Shown here one piece after another: positions 27,578 to 35,884 of a DNA stretch of 52,488 nt. This DNA comes from Candidatus Rokuibacteriota bacterium (GTDB taxonomy: Bacteria; Methylomirabilota; Methylomirabilia; Rokubacteriales; CSP1-6), in contig QHSR01000025.1 in the NCBI GenBank assembly GCA_003221635.1, forward strand, positions 1 to 52,488, read 5' to 3'. Below the pieces are notes generated by a model, which ran no database searches, was not told where the DNA came from, and saw only the letters and a list, made by a program, of their open reading frames with translations. Position numbers and translations under genes: made by a program. Every line of letters begins with the position of its first letter. Position 1 is the first letter of the stretch.

Positions 27578-28777
27578 ATGCGATACGAAATGATCTCCGC
27601 CGACTGCCACCTCGATCTCTGCTGGCTCCCGCCTGACCTCTTCACGTCCAGGGCGTCCGCCGCCCTCAGGGAGCGGATGCCGTACACGAAGGAGGGACCC
27701 CGGGGCCCGGTCTGGGTTACCAACAAGGGCGCGAGCCTCGGGCTCGCGTGCGGGATGGGCTCGGCGGGCCGGGAGTACATCCCCGGGCGTATCCACCGCT
27801 CCGACCGGATGGCGTCGACGGGCCTGTACGAGGACGGCAAGCGCGGGATCCGCCGCGTCACCGACCCCGAGCTACGCTTGAAGGACCAGGACCGCGACGG
27901 CGTCCAGGCCGAGGTGCTCTACGGCGTTCTCGGCACCACCGGTCGCATGAACGACCCGGAGGCGGCGGTCGAGGTCCTGCGCGTCTACAACGAGTGGCTC
28001 GCCGACTTCTGCTCGACTCATCCGGACCGCTACGCCGGACTCGCCTCGATCCCGAACCACCCGCTCGAGGCGGCGATCACCGAGGTCGAGCGCGTCGTGA
28101 AGCGCGGAGCCCTCCGCGGGCTCGACATCGCCAACTCGTCGGATCTCAAGCCGCTCTGGGACCCGTACTGGAACCCGCTCTGGGACGTGATCGACGGCTG
28201 CGGGCTCCCGCTCCATTTCCACACGGTTGGCGGCTACACGCCGGATCACATTCGCAAGATCATCATGATCGGCTCGGATCCGTCGCGCGCGAACGCGCCC
28301 GACGCCCCGAAGGTCGAGCTGCCGGTGGCGCGGTCAGCGTTCGCCTCGAACATCACCCAGTTCCAGATGAACATGTCCAACATTCTCACCTCGATGATCT
28401 TCTCGGGCGTGTTCGAGCGCTATCCGCGCACGAAGCTCGTGCTCGGCGAGTCCGGGATCGGCTGGATCCCCTACGTCCTCTGGCGGATGGACGCCGAGTG
28501 GGAGGATCAGTTCAAGGACCTCTCGCTCACGATGCCGCCGAGCGAGTACTGGAAGCGGCAGTGCTGGGCGACCTATCAAACCGACCCCATCGGCGTGAAG
28601 CTGATCGACGAGCTCGGCGAGGACAAGGTGATGTGGGGCTCGGACTTTCCACATCCCGACGGGGTGTGGCCCGATTCCCGCGAATACATCGCGCGCGAGC
28701 TGGGCCATCTGCCGGCTGGAGTGCGCCGCAAGATCGTCTGCGAGAACGCGGGGAAGCTCTACGGGTTGATCCGGTAG
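27578..28777 (+). CDS. Amidohydrolase family protein (ACMSD-like, amidohydrolase 2)
   Basis: A 399-residue metal-dependent TIM-barrel hydrolase or decarboxylase. The N-terminal ISADCHLDLC carries Asp-x-His at the usual metal site, LPLHFHTVGG supplies a metal His mid-protein, and MWGSDFPHPDGVWPDS carries the catalytic Asp near the end. These marks fit the ACMSD-like branch, which decarboxylates or hydrolyses cyclic or aromatic acids; the substrate is unknown. ATG 27578 is chosen over the open frame at 27506 because a promoter places transcription at that base. A rho-independent terminator follows. Confidence 0.87.
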   Translation: MRYEMISADCHLDLCWLPPDLFTSRASAALRERMPYTKEGPRGPVWVTNKGASLGLACGMGSAGREYIPGRIHRSDRMASTGLYEDGKRGIRRVTDPELRLKDQDRDGVQAEVLYGVLGTTGRMNDPEAAVEVLRVYNEWLADFCSTHPDRYAGLASIPNHPLEAAITEVERVVKRGALRGLDIANSSDLKPLWDPYWNPLWDVIDGCGLPLHFHTVGGYTPDHIRKIIMIGSDPSRANAPDAPKVELPVARSAFASNITQFQMNMSNILTSMIFSGVFERYPRTKLVLGESGIGWIPYVLWRMDAEWEDQFKDLSLTMPPSEYWKRQCWATYQTDPIGVKLIDELGEDKVMWGSDFPHPDGVWPDSREYIARELGHLPAGVRRKIVCENAGKLYGLIR

Positions 28778-28808
28778 CGGACAGCCCGCGAGCGCGGATC
28801 CTCTCGCG

Positions 28809-28844
28809 AGCGGCCAGGGCGGGTCCCCGGCCGCTTTCTCTTTT
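28809..28844 (+). terminator. Rho-independent terminator
   Basis: AGCGGCC pairs with GGCCGCT around a loop that extends the stem with GGG/CCC, and TTCTCTTTT follows. It lies 32 bases after the amidohydrolase stop and just before the end of the convergent response-regulator gene. Confidence 0.8.
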
Positions 28845-28854
28845 CAGCGGACCA

Positions 28855-29313
28855 TCAAGCGTGGCTCATCGACGGTGGTCGGGGTCGCCCGGCCGCCAGG
28901 GCCAGCGCGACCAGGTGGTCGAGCTGGCCGAAGTCGAAGGGCTTCGGGATGAAGGCGAACACCCCTCGGTTGAGGGCCTCGGCGGCAGCTTTGGTGTCGC
29001 GGCTCGCCGTGATCACCATGACGGGAACCGTCGTGTCGATCCCGCGGAGCTGTTTGAGCGCCTGGAGCCCGTCCATCACCGGCATGTGCAGATCGATGAG
29101 GATCAGATCCGGACGCCCGCGGAGCACCATCATGACTCCGTCCGCGCCGTTGGAGGCCGTCTCGACCTTGTAGTTGGTCCCGTGGTTGAAATTATTGAAG
29201 AACTCCGTCAGCACCTGCCGGATGGTTTCCTCGTCGTCGATGATGAGGACCCGTTTCGTGGGCCGCTCAAACGGCCTGTCGGTGCGCTTTTCTGTGCGAG
29301 CCATGGGCAGCAT
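28855..29313 (-). CDS. Single-domain response regulator (CheY-like receiver)
   Basis: A 152-residue stand-alone receiver. Acidic pocket VLIIDDEETI, phospho-Asp in LILIDLHMPVMDG, Thr in VMVITASRD and Lys in FIPKPFDF are all present, so it should be phosphorylatable. There is no output domain. A Lys/Arg-rich N-terminal extension of about 20 residues precedes the fold. ATG 29304 has a better-spaced GGGAG than ATG 29313, so the product may be three residues shorter. No kinase adjoins; the orphan hybrid kinases in this window are candidate partners. Confidence 0.85.
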   Translation of the reverse strand: MLPMARTEKRTDRPFERPTKRVLIIDDEETIRQVLTEFFNNFNHGTNYKVETASNGADGVMMVLRGRPDLILIDLHMPVMDGLQALKQLRGIDTTVPVMVITASRDTKAAAEALNRGVFAFIPKPFDFGQLDHLVALALAAGRPRPPSMSHA

Positions 29314-29488
29314 GCTCCCGAGGGAGCAAGCGAAATGCCACGGGTCTCAACTGAAGATTGGTGATTCTTCTCGACAAGTTACGCTGAGGGTTTCCGGACA
29401 CCGACCAGCGGACTTGTGACAGGGTGGTCTGCCAATCCGGCCCGGGCTTCTCCCGGCTGGGATCCCCGGAAGCCGGAGAGGCCCCGCG

Positions 29489-30685
29489 TCAGATTACGCG
29501 CTTTTGCGCGAGCGCCTCGAGCTCGTCGGCTCCGCAGCCGAGCCACCCGCCGAGCACCTCCGCGTTGTGCTCTCCGAGAAGCGGCGCGCGCTTCAGGTCC
29601 GTGGGCGAGTCGGAGAGGCGCACGGGGTTGCCGGGCATCGGGAACCGGCCGCGGATCGGATGGTCGATCTCGACCACCATGCCGCGCTCCACCAGCGAGG
29701 GGTCGGTGAGAACCTCACCGGAATCGAGGACGGCACCGCAGGGGATGCCCGCGCCGGCCAAGGTCTCCATGGCTTCGTGCTTGGTTCGCTTCTCGGTCCA
29801 CGCCTCGACGAGCGCGTCGAGCTCGTCGTTCCGCGCGGCCCGTCCCATGCGGTCGGCGAGCTTCGGGTCGTCGCCGAGCTCCGGGCGTCCGAGGATCTTC
29901 GACAGAATGCGCCACATCTCGAGGGTCGCGCAGTGGATGAACACGTAATCGTTGGGCCCGAATGGCCGGCAGCGGTACATGTTCGAGGGCGAGGCGCCCG
30001 GCGAGCGATTCCCGCGCCGCGGCACCGGATTTCCGGTGACGTACTGCTCGCGCAGGTGGATCCGAACCAGGTTGAGCACGGCGTCTTGCTGGGCAACCTC
30101 GACGCGCTGGCCCATGCCGGTCGTCTGGCGCTGGACGATCGCGGCCAGGATGCCGATGGCGAGGTGGAGTCCTGCGCCCGTGTCCCCCAGTCCGGCCTCG
30201 ACCCGAACGGGGGGCCCGTCGGCGGCGCCCGTGACGCTCATCGCGCCGCCCATCGCCTGCGCGATCATCTCGAAGCTCTTGTAGTCAGCGTACGGACCGC
30301 TGCTGCCGAAGCCCTTGACGGAGGCGGCGATGATCCGGGGGTTGAGGCGCCGAAGATCCTCGTACCCGAACCCCAGCCGCTCCATCGAGCCCGGGCCGAA
30401 GTTCTCCACGAGAACGTCGGCGCGCTCGACCATTCGCTTGAGCAGGACGCGCCCCTCGGCGGACTTGAGGTCGAGCGTGACGCTCTTCTTGTTGGCGTTC
30501 AGCAGGAGAAAGAAAAAGGCGTCCTGATCGGGCCGCTCCGATAGCGCCCGGCGCCCAGGCTCGCCGCCAGGCGGCTCGATCTTGATGACGTCGGCGCCGA
30601 GCCACCCCAGCATCTGCGCACAGCTCGGCCCCGCTTCGTATTGCGTGAGGTCGAGCACCACGATCCCGTCGAGCGCCTTGGCCAT
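29489..30685 (-). CDS. CaiB/BaiF family III CoA-transferase (formyl-CoA transferase-like)
   Basis: A 398-residue family III CoA transferase. LDLTQYEAGPSCAQMLGWLG and DVIKIEPPGGEPGRR form the N-terminal CoA site, VRVEAGLGDTGAGLHLAIG contains the Asp that carries the acyl intermediate (about residue 170), and the C-terminus has GRFPMPGNPVRLSDSP. AGGAG lies 7-8 bases before ATG 30685; the frame is open to 30736. A ThDP-dependent lyase gene lies immediately upstream on the same strand, a pairing like frc-oxc of oxalate breakdown or of 2-hydroxyacyl-CoA chemistry. The acyl group cannot be fixed by sequence alone. Confidence 0.9.
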   Translation of the reverse strand: MAKALDGIVVLDLTQYEAGPSCAQMLGWLGADVIKIEPPGGEPGRRALSERPDQDAFFFLLLNANKKSVTLDLKSAEGRVLLKRMVERADVLVENFGPGSMERLGFGYEDLRRLNPRIIAASVKGFGSSGPYADYKSFEMIAQAMGGAMSVTGAADGPPVRVEAGLGDTGAGLHLAIGILAAIVQRQTTGMGQRVEVAQQDAVLNLVRIHLREQYVTGNPVPRRGNRSPGASPSNMYRCRPFGPNDYVFIHCATLEMWRILSKILGRPELGDDPKLADRMGRAARNDELDALVEAWTEKRTKHEAMETLAGAGIPCGAVLDSGEVLTDPSLVERGMVVEIDHPIRGRFPMPGNPVRLSDSPTDLKRAPLLGEHNAEVLGGWLGCGADELEALAQKRVI

Positions 30686-30812
30686 GAGGTCTCTCCTGGG
30701 TACATCGGGGGCCGCGACAGGCTCCCCATGCTCCACGAACCTTCCGAACGTCGCGGCGAAACCACGACGCTCCTCGAGCTCCTCCCGACTCCCCCGGCGG
30801 CGGCTCGCGCTG

Positions 30813-32447
30813 CTAGGTCGAGTAGGCCGAGAAGCGGACCGTCGTGGCGCGCGCCGCGTCGTCGGTCACGACGTTCACGACCGCCGGCTTGCGCGACGCA
30901 TAGGCCCGCTCGAGCGCGGGCCGAATCTCGTGCGGCTTCTCGACGAACTCACCATGAGCGCCGAAATCCACGGCGACCTTGTCGTAGCGGGTGTAGCCAA
31001 GATTGCGACCGGGCTTGTCGTGCTTCGGGTCCGCGGTCCAGCCGCCGTTGTTGCTGATGACGACGAGCACCGGGATCCGGTGGCGCACCGCCGTGTCGAT
31101 CTCGTTCCCGTTGATGCCGTAGGAGCCGTCGCCGTGAAGGACGACCACCTGCGTGTCCGGGCACGCGACCTTCGCGCCGATACCGAACGGCAGTCCCACG
31201 CCCATGCACCCGAAGGGGCCGGAGTTCAGCCGATGGCCCGCCGTGAAGGTCGGGATCGACTGGCGCCCGAAGTTGAGGATCTCCTGGCCGTCCACGACGA
31301 GGATCGCGTCACGACGCAGGAAATCGCGGACCTCCTTGCAGAGCCGGAGCGGATGGATCGGCACCTTGTCGTCGCTCATGGCCTTCTCCGACTCGAGGGC
31401 CTTCTCCGTGTCGAGGCTCTTCAGCTTGTCGACCCACGCGCGGTAGCGTCGCTTGTCGAGCGTGCCTCGTGCCTCGGTCGTCAGCTGCTGCAGGACAGCG
31501 CGGGCGTCGCCGAAGATCGGCACGTCCGCCGGGCGGTTGTGACCGAGCTCGACCGGATCAACGTCGACCTGGATGACCTTCAGGTCCGCGGCGAAGCGCG
31601 GCGCGCGGCCGAACTGGATGACGTAGTTGAAGCGGGTACCGATGTTCAGGACGACGTCCGCCTCGGCGAAGGCCTTGGCGCGGGCGAAGAGGAACGCGAG
31701 GTCGTGGTCCTCCGGGACGGACCCGCGCGAGATTGGCGTCGTATAGAACGGGATCCCCGCCGTGTCGACGAAGGACTGGAGGGCGGACGCGGCGTCCGAC
31801 CACCAGACGCCGCTTCCGGCGATGATCAGCGGCCGCTCGGCCCGCCCGAGCAGCGCGATCGCTTCCGCGATCGCCGCCGGATCGCCGTGGGCGCGGGGTG
31901 CGGGCTTCCACTGGGCCGGCATCGTGACGGAGGACTCGTCGACAACCTCGCCCAGGATGTCGCCGGGAAGGTCAAGAAACACGGGCCCGGGTCGGCCCGA
32001 CGTCGCCTGACGGAAGGCCGTCGCCACGACATCGGGAATGCGCTTGGCGTCGAGGATGCGCGTGGCCCACTTGGTGATCGGCTTGAACAGCGAGAGCTGG
32101 TCGACCTCCTGGAACGCGTCCATTCCGAAATAAACGCGCGGGCTCGCGCCGCCGACGGCGACCAGCGGGGCGGCGTCGATGAACGCGTTGGCGACGCCCG
32201 TGGCCATGTTGATCGTGCCCGGCCCGGAGGAGGCCATGCACACGCCCGGACGCCGCGTCAGGCGGCTGTAGGCGTGGGCCATCATCGAGGCGCCCTGCTC
32301 ATGACGGCTGTCGATGGCCCGCACACCGAGCTTGATACAGGCGCTCTCGGTCTCGAGCATCGGTCCGCCCATGAGGTAGAAGAGCGTGTCCATGCCTTGC
32401 GCCTTGAGTGACTTCGCCAGGAGCTCCGAACCAGTGATCGATCCCAT
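30813..32447 (-). CDS. Thiamine-pyrophosphate-dependent lyase (oxalyl-CoA decarboxylase / 2-hydroxyacyl-CoA lyase-like)
   Basis: A 544-residue ThDP enzyme. The N-terminal Pyr domain has the activating Glu in DSRHEQGASMMAHAYSRL, a central domain follows, and the C-terminal domain has the ThDP/Mg motif GDGSYGINGNEIDTAV through ISNNGGW. Acetolactate-synthase-like proteins share this layout, but the neighbouring CoA transferase favours an oxalyl-CoA decarboxylase or hydroxyacyl-CoA lyase role. A G-rich Shine-Dalgarno (GGGGGG) precedes the ATG. The gap of 127 bases to the CoA transferase holds no gene; the two may be one operon. Confidence 0.85.
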   Translation of the reverse strand: MGSITGSELLAKSLKAQGMDTLFYLMGGPMLETESACIKLGVRAIDSRHEQGASMMAHAYSRLTRRPGVCMASSGPGTINMATGVANAFIDAAPLVAVGGASPRVYFGMDAFQEVDQLSLFKPITKWATRILDAKRIPDVVATAFRQATSGRPGPVFLDLPGDILGEVVDESSVTMPAQWKPAPRAHGDPAAIAEAIALLGRAERPLIIAGSGVWWSDAASALQSFVDTAGIPFYTTPISRGSVPEDHDLAFLFARAKAFAEADVVLNIGTRFNYVIQFGRAPRFAADLKVIQVDVDPVELGHNRPADVPIFGDARAVLQQLTTEARGTLDKRRYRAWVDKLKSLDTEKALESEKAMSDDKVPIHPLRLCKEVRDFLRRDAILVVDGQEILNFGRQSIPTFTAGHRLNSGPFGCMGVGLPFGIGAKVACPDTQVVVLHGDGSYGINGNEIDTAVRHRIPVLVVISNNGGWTADPKHDKPGRNLGYTRYDKVAVDFGAHGEFVEKPHEIRPALERAYASRKPAVVNVVTDDAARATTVRFSAYST

Positions 32448-32570
32448 AGCGCCCCCCCTTCATGGGCCTGCCGGTGCGTCAGAAGATACCCGAATTCTCC
32501 GTCCGTGTCTCGCCCGGTCGTCGGGGGGGACCTCGGGACCGGAGCGGCCGCCGAGCGGCAGCTTGCGTGA

Positions 32571-32576
32571 GATACT
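32571..32576 (+). promoter_or_regulatory. -10 element (GATACT) with leaderless spacing
   Basis: GATACT ends 7 bases before ATG 32584; no Shine-Dalgarno is seen. Confidence 0.4.
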
Positions 32577-32583
32577 GCGTGCC

Positions 32584-32982
32584 ATGCACCGCGTCATCGT
32601 CAGCGCGCTGCTCGGGGCGGTCGTCCTGGGCTCGTCGCTCTCGCCGACGAGCGCCCCCGTCCGGGCCGCCGAGACCTATACGCGCGAGTCTCTGGATCAC
32701 TATTTCCGGCTGGAGTGGTCAAAGACCGGGCGGAAGGTCGACGGCTACGTGTACAACGCCTCGAATCGGCATGCCGCGTCTATGCGGCTGCTCGTCGAGG
32801 GTGTCGACGGCTCCGGCAACGTCGTCAACAAGACGATGACGTGGGTCCTCGATGTCCCGCCGAACAACCGTGCCTTCTTCGAAGTCTCCGCGCCCGACGC
32901 CGCGTCCTATCGGGTCTCGATCCTGTCCTTCAACTGGATCCAAGAGATCGCCTCGAGCCGAGATCGCCGCAACGTTTCGTAG
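32584..32982 (+). CDS. Exported beta-rich protein, paralogue A of a tandem pair
   Basis: A 132-residue exported protein with a signal peptide (VIVSALLGAVVLGSSLSP then APVRA-AETYT). The mature part alternates hydrophobic and polar residues: FRLEWSKTGRKVDGYVYNAS, MRLLVEGVDGSGNVV, WVLDVPPNNRAFFEVS and YRVSILSFNWIQE. This resembles FxLYD-type envelope beta-sandwich domains (DxxxxNRAFFEV motif), a tentative assignment. ATG 32584 is chosen over the longer open frame because of the signal peptide and the GATACT box 7 bases upstream. The next gene is a close paralogue. Confidence 0.75.
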   Translation: MHRVIVSALLGAVVLGSSLSPTSAPVRAAETYTRESLDHYFRLEWSKTGRKVDGYVYNASNRHAASMRLLVEGVDGSGNVVNKTMTWVLDVPPNNRAFFEVSAPDAASYRVSILSFNWIQEIASSRDRRNVS

Positions 32983-33000
32983 TCGTGGCACACTAGGGTT

Positions 33001-33408
33001 ATGCGCCGCGTCATTGCGTGCGTGCGTATCGTCTCCGCGGTCGTGATGTCGGGCGTCCTGGCGTGCGCCGCTGTCACCCTCCCGGGCGCGCCCGTCCGGG
33101 CCGCGGAGACCTACACGCAAGAGACCCTGGACCGCTCCTTCCGGCTTGAGTGGTCGAAGTCAGGGCGGAACGTCAACGGCTACGTGTACAACGCCTCGAA
33201 TCGGCGCGCCGCGCACATGCAGCTGCTCGTGGAGGGCCTCGACGCCAGCGGCACGGTCGTCACCAAGACCACGACGTGGGTTCGCGATGTCCCACCCAAC
33301 AACCGCGCGTTCTTCGAGGTCGCGGTGGCGAGCGCGCCGTCCTACCGAGTTTCGGTGGCGTCCTTCGACTGGGTCGAAGACCGTCTGGATCGTCGCAAGG
33401 CCTGGTAG
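33001..33408 (+). CDS. Exported beta-rich protein, paralogue B of a tandem pair
   Basis: A 135-residue exported protein, similar to its upstream neighbour over the whole mature domain (APVRAAETYT, FRLEWSKSGRNVNGYVYNAS, VPPNNRAFFEV, SYRVSVASFDWVE). Signal peptides differ, so the pair arose by duplication followed by divergence. It begins 18 bases after the first gene; CACACT at 32989-32994 lies 6 bases before the ATG, so it may have its own leaderless transcript. Its role is unknown; it is convergent with an SDR gene. Confidence 0.75.
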   Translation: MRRVIACVRIVSAVVMSGVLACAAVTLPGAPVRAAETYTQETLDRSFRLEWSKSGRNVNGYVYNASNRRAAHMQLLVEGLDASGTVVTKTTTWVRDVPPNNRAFFEVAVASAPSYRVSVASFDWVEDRLDRRKAW

Positions 33409-33433
33409 GAAACGCCAGCCGGCTTCGGCCGCG

Positions 33434-34216
33434 TCAGAGCGCGGGCTCGCCGGCCGTCACCGCGATGCACTGGCCGGAGAGGTTTCGCGCCGCCTCGCTA
33501 CACAGATACACGGCGAGCGAGGCGATGTCCTCGGCGGTCGACATGCGCTTGAGCGGCGACCGCTCGACCCACCTCCGGCGCTCCTCCTCGACCGGCACCC
33601 CCTTCACCTCAGCCTGGCCGGCGATGACCCGATCGATGCGGTCGCCGGCGATGGCGCCGGGGGCGATCGCGTTGACCCGGATGTTGTGCTCCGCCAGCTC
33701 GAGAGCGAGACCGTACGTCATCCCGACCTGTCCGGCCTTGGCCGAACAGTAGCCGATGCGATAGGCAAGCCCGCGCCGGCCCGCTGTGGAGGCGATGTTC
33801 ACGATCACGCCCCCACCCGCCTTGATCATCTGGGGCACCGCGAATCGCGTGCACATGTACGAGCTGGTGAGGCACGAGTTGATCGTGTAAAACCACTCCT
33901 CGGCCGTGTAGTCCTGCACGGGCTTGGTCGGACCCCCGTCCCCGGCATTGTTCACGAGGGTGTCGAGCTTGCCGAAGGCCTTCACGGCCGCCACCACCAG
34001 GCGCTGCACGTCGGCCTCGACGGCGGCGTCCCCGGTGACCGCGAGCGCTCGGCCCCCGTCGGCCTTGACGAGCCCGGCCGTTTCCTCCACCAGCTCCCGG
34101 GAGCGCGCCGCGCAGACCACGGCGGCGCCCTCACGGGCGAACATGCGGCTCATCACACGCCCGACACCCTTGCTCGCGCCGGTGATGAGCGCGACTCTTC
34201 CCTCGAGCTGCCCCAT
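33434..34216 (-). CDS. SDR-family oxidoreductase
   Basis: A 260-residue short-chain dehydrogenase. ALITGASKGVGRVMSR binds the cofactor, LVNNAGDGG is the structural motif, and Ser in VNIASTAGRRG and Tyr/Lys in YCSAKAGQVG form the catalytic set; LSGQCIAVTAGEPAL ends the protein. CAARSRE after beta-2 suggests NADP(H). ATG 34216 begins the conserved domain; the frame stays open upstream only as a shadow of the next gene. It follows the LLM oxidoreductase by 16 bases on the same strand, so the two are probably cotranscribed. Confidence 0.9.
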   Translation of the reverse strand: MGQLEGRVALITGASKGVGRVMSRMFAREGAAVVCAARSRELVEETAGLVKADGGRALAVTGDAAVEADVQRLVVAAVKAFGKLDTLVNNAGDGGPTKPVQDYTAEEWFYTINSCLTSSYMCTRFAVPQMIKAGGGVIVNIASTAGRRGLAYRIGYCSAKAGQVGMTYGLALELAEHNIRVNAIAPGAIAGDRIDRVIAGQAEVKGVPVEEERRRWVERSPLKRMSTAEDIASLAVYLCSEAARNLSGQCIAVTAGEPAL

Positions 34217-34232
34217 GGGCCTTCTCCTGTGC

Positions 34233-35141
34233 TCAGCGGAACGCCTGGATGAGCTCCTCGGCGGCCACCATCTGCCCACCCCGCGTCGAGGACGCCACCA
34301 CGATGAGCGTCCGTACGCCGGCCGCAAGCCACGCCTCGAAGCCCTCGCGAACCTCCGTCGCGCTGCCGAAGAGCGTGACGTCCTGGAGCCAGCGATCGGA
34401 CATGAGCTCGGGGATGCGCTGGGACTCGCCGCGCGCGATGGCATCCCGGATCGCGAGCATCTCCTCTTCGTAGCCCGCCTCGATCCAGTAGTTCTGGTAG
34501 TTCGGCAGGCGCACGTAGGGGACGAGGGTCCGGCGCAAGAGCGCCGCCGCAGCGGCGCGATCCGCGTCGATGCAGGTCGGCACCATGTTGCCGATGAAGA
34601 ACGCGGGGTCGCGCTGCGCCGTCGCCGGCAGACAGCGGAGCGAGGCCGCCATGTGCGATCGCGCGCCATTCGCCCACACGACCCCCTGCGCAATCTCGCC
34701 GGCCAGCTCGACCATGCGGCGGCGGAGCGTCGCGAGCACGATCGGTGGAAGCCCGCCCACCTGGGTCGCGTGCGTGCGCAGGTCGGCGACGAACTTCCGG
34801 ATGTCGTCGAGGGGCTTGCCCGCGCGGATTCCCAGACGCGCGTGGGTCGGCCCGTGGCTCACACCGATCCCAAACCTGAACCTGCCGTTCGACAGCTCAT
34901 GGACGAACGCCGCCGTCTGCGCGTACTCGAGGGGGTGGCGCGTGTACATGTTGGCGATGCTGGTGCCGAACGGGATCTCGCGGGTCGAGAGCGCCAGCGC
35001 CTCGCACAGGGCCAGACCGTCGCCGGGGCTCGGGCAGTAGAGCCCGGCGAATCCCTCGCGCTCGAACCGCTGGGCCACCTCCAGCATCACGCGGCGCCGT
35101 CCGGCCACCGAGACGAGGCCGACGGCCGGCTTGGTGGTCAT
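34233..35141 (-). CDS. LLM-class oxidoreductase (luciferase-like, probably F420- or FMN-dependent)
   Basis: A 302-residue luciferase-like protein. Marks include RFEREGFAGLYCPSPGDG, IPFGTSIANMYTRHPLEYAQ, LSNGRFRFGIGVSHGPTH and the C-terminal FGSATEVREGFEAWLAAG. The layout is closer to the F420-type subgroup than the two LLM proteins upstream in the window, though cofactor choice is inference. The product begins at ATG 35141; TATACT ends 7 bases before it and no Shine-Dalgarno exists, so it is probably leaderless. An SDR gene follows in the same transcript. Confidence 0.85.
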   Translation of the reverse strand: MTTKPAVGLVSVAGRRRVMLEVAQRFEREGFAGLYCPSPGDGLALCEALALSTREIPFGTSIANMYTRHPLEYAQTAAFVHELSNGRFRFGIGVSHGPTHARLGIRAGKPLDDIRKFVADLRTHATQVGGLPPIVLATLRRRMVELAGEIAQGVVWANGARSHMAASLRCLPATAQRDPAFFIGNMVPTCIDADRAAAAALLRRTLVPYVRLPNYQNYWIEAGYEEEMLAIRDAIARGESQRIPELMSDRWLQDVTLFGSATEVREGFEAWLAAGVRTLIVVASSTRGGQMVAAEELIQAFR

Positions 35142-35148
35142 TGCCGGG

Positions 35149-35154
35149 AGTATA
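35149..35154 (-). promoter_or_regulatory. -10 element (TATACT) with leaderless spacing
   Basis: On the minus strand TATACT is followed by CCCGGCA and then ATG 35141, a 7-base gap that places the transcript start on the start codon. Confidence 0.55.
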
Positions 35155-35345
35155 CCGGTGTCCTTGCCACGGCGCCCCGGCCTCACTATGATCGGCCCAC
35201 CCTACGGGTGAGGTGCGCGCCGCAGGCCGTCGCGGGGCGGCAGTGCGAGCCGGAGCACGGCCGGGGGCTGGGGCCCCCGCGTGCGAGGCGAGCAAGACGG
35301 AGATCCCCCCGCCGGCCGAGGTGCGACTACAAATAGGAGACCCTC

Positions 35346-35696
35346 ATGAAGATCCACAGGCTCTACGCGGACAAGAATGGCGAGTCGCATTTCCAGGACG
35401 TCGAGGTCGAGTACGCGGAGACGACCCGGGCCGGACGGCTCTCGAAGCGGATCGCCGCCACCGGCATCATCTTCCGGGAGGTCCAGCCCGACTACGATCT
35501 CGACTGGCACCCCGCGCCACGGCGCCAGTACATCATCAACCTCGACGCGGGCGTTCAGATCACCGCGAGCGACGGCGAGGCGCGCCGGATCGGCGCCGGT
35601 GAGGTCCTTCTGGTCGAGGACACGCACGGCAAGGGCCATCTCTCCAAAGCCATCGAGGCCAAGCTGCGCAACTGCATCTTCGTCACGCTGGAGTGA
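35346..35696 (+). CDS. Small cupin-fold protein
   Basis: A 116-residue single-domain protein with cupin-like features: IIFREVQPDYDLDWHPAPRR, then QYIINLDAGVQITASDGEAR and GEVLLVEDTHGKGH. The His residues at WHP and THGKGH could be metal ligands. A catalytic role is not assured. TAGGAGA lies 7 bases before the ATG. Its stop overlaps the next small gene's GTG start (GTGA). A TATGAT box near 35186 could be its promoter, with a leader of about 150 bases in which I see nothing else. Confidence 0.75.
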   Translation: MKIHRLYADKNGESHFQDVEVEYAETTRAGRLSKRIAATGIIFREVQPDYDLDWHPAPRRQYIINLDAGVQITASDGEARRIGAGEVLLVEDTHGKGHLSKAIEAKLRNCIFVTLE

Positions 35697-35884
35697 GCGG
35701 CGCGATCTCGGTGCCGCGGTCTCTGTGGCAGGCCGCCGAGGCTCGAACGGAGTGGCACGGCTTTCGCCACGAACCCGGCGACGGCGTCGGCACCGTGGTG
35801 GGAGGGGGCAAGCGCGCGGCCTTTACCTCACCCAAGGCTGCTGAAGCTGTAGAGTCCCTGCACGAAAGGCTGGTGTCCGTATGA
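35693..35884 (+). CDS. Small hypothetical protein, overlapping both neighbours
   Basis: A 63-residue frame that begins at a GTG overlapping the cupin stop (GTGA) and ends at a TGA overlapping the ATG of the next gene (ATGA). Overlaps on both sides are typical of a translationally coupled operon and are the main reason to accept it. Sequence features are few: TEWHGFRHEPGDGVGTVVGG near the middle and a helical AAEAVESLHERL end. There is no domain I recognise and no signal peptide. Chance cannot be excluded. Confidence 0.4.
   Translation: MSGAISVPRSLWQAAEARTEWHGFRHEPGDGVGTVVGGGKRAAFTSPKAAEAVESLHERLVSV

Noticed and set aside
33434-34693. SDR frame extended to 34693
   Set aside because: The extra part overlaps the LLM oxidoreductase gene in another frame; ATG 34216 begins the conserved fold.
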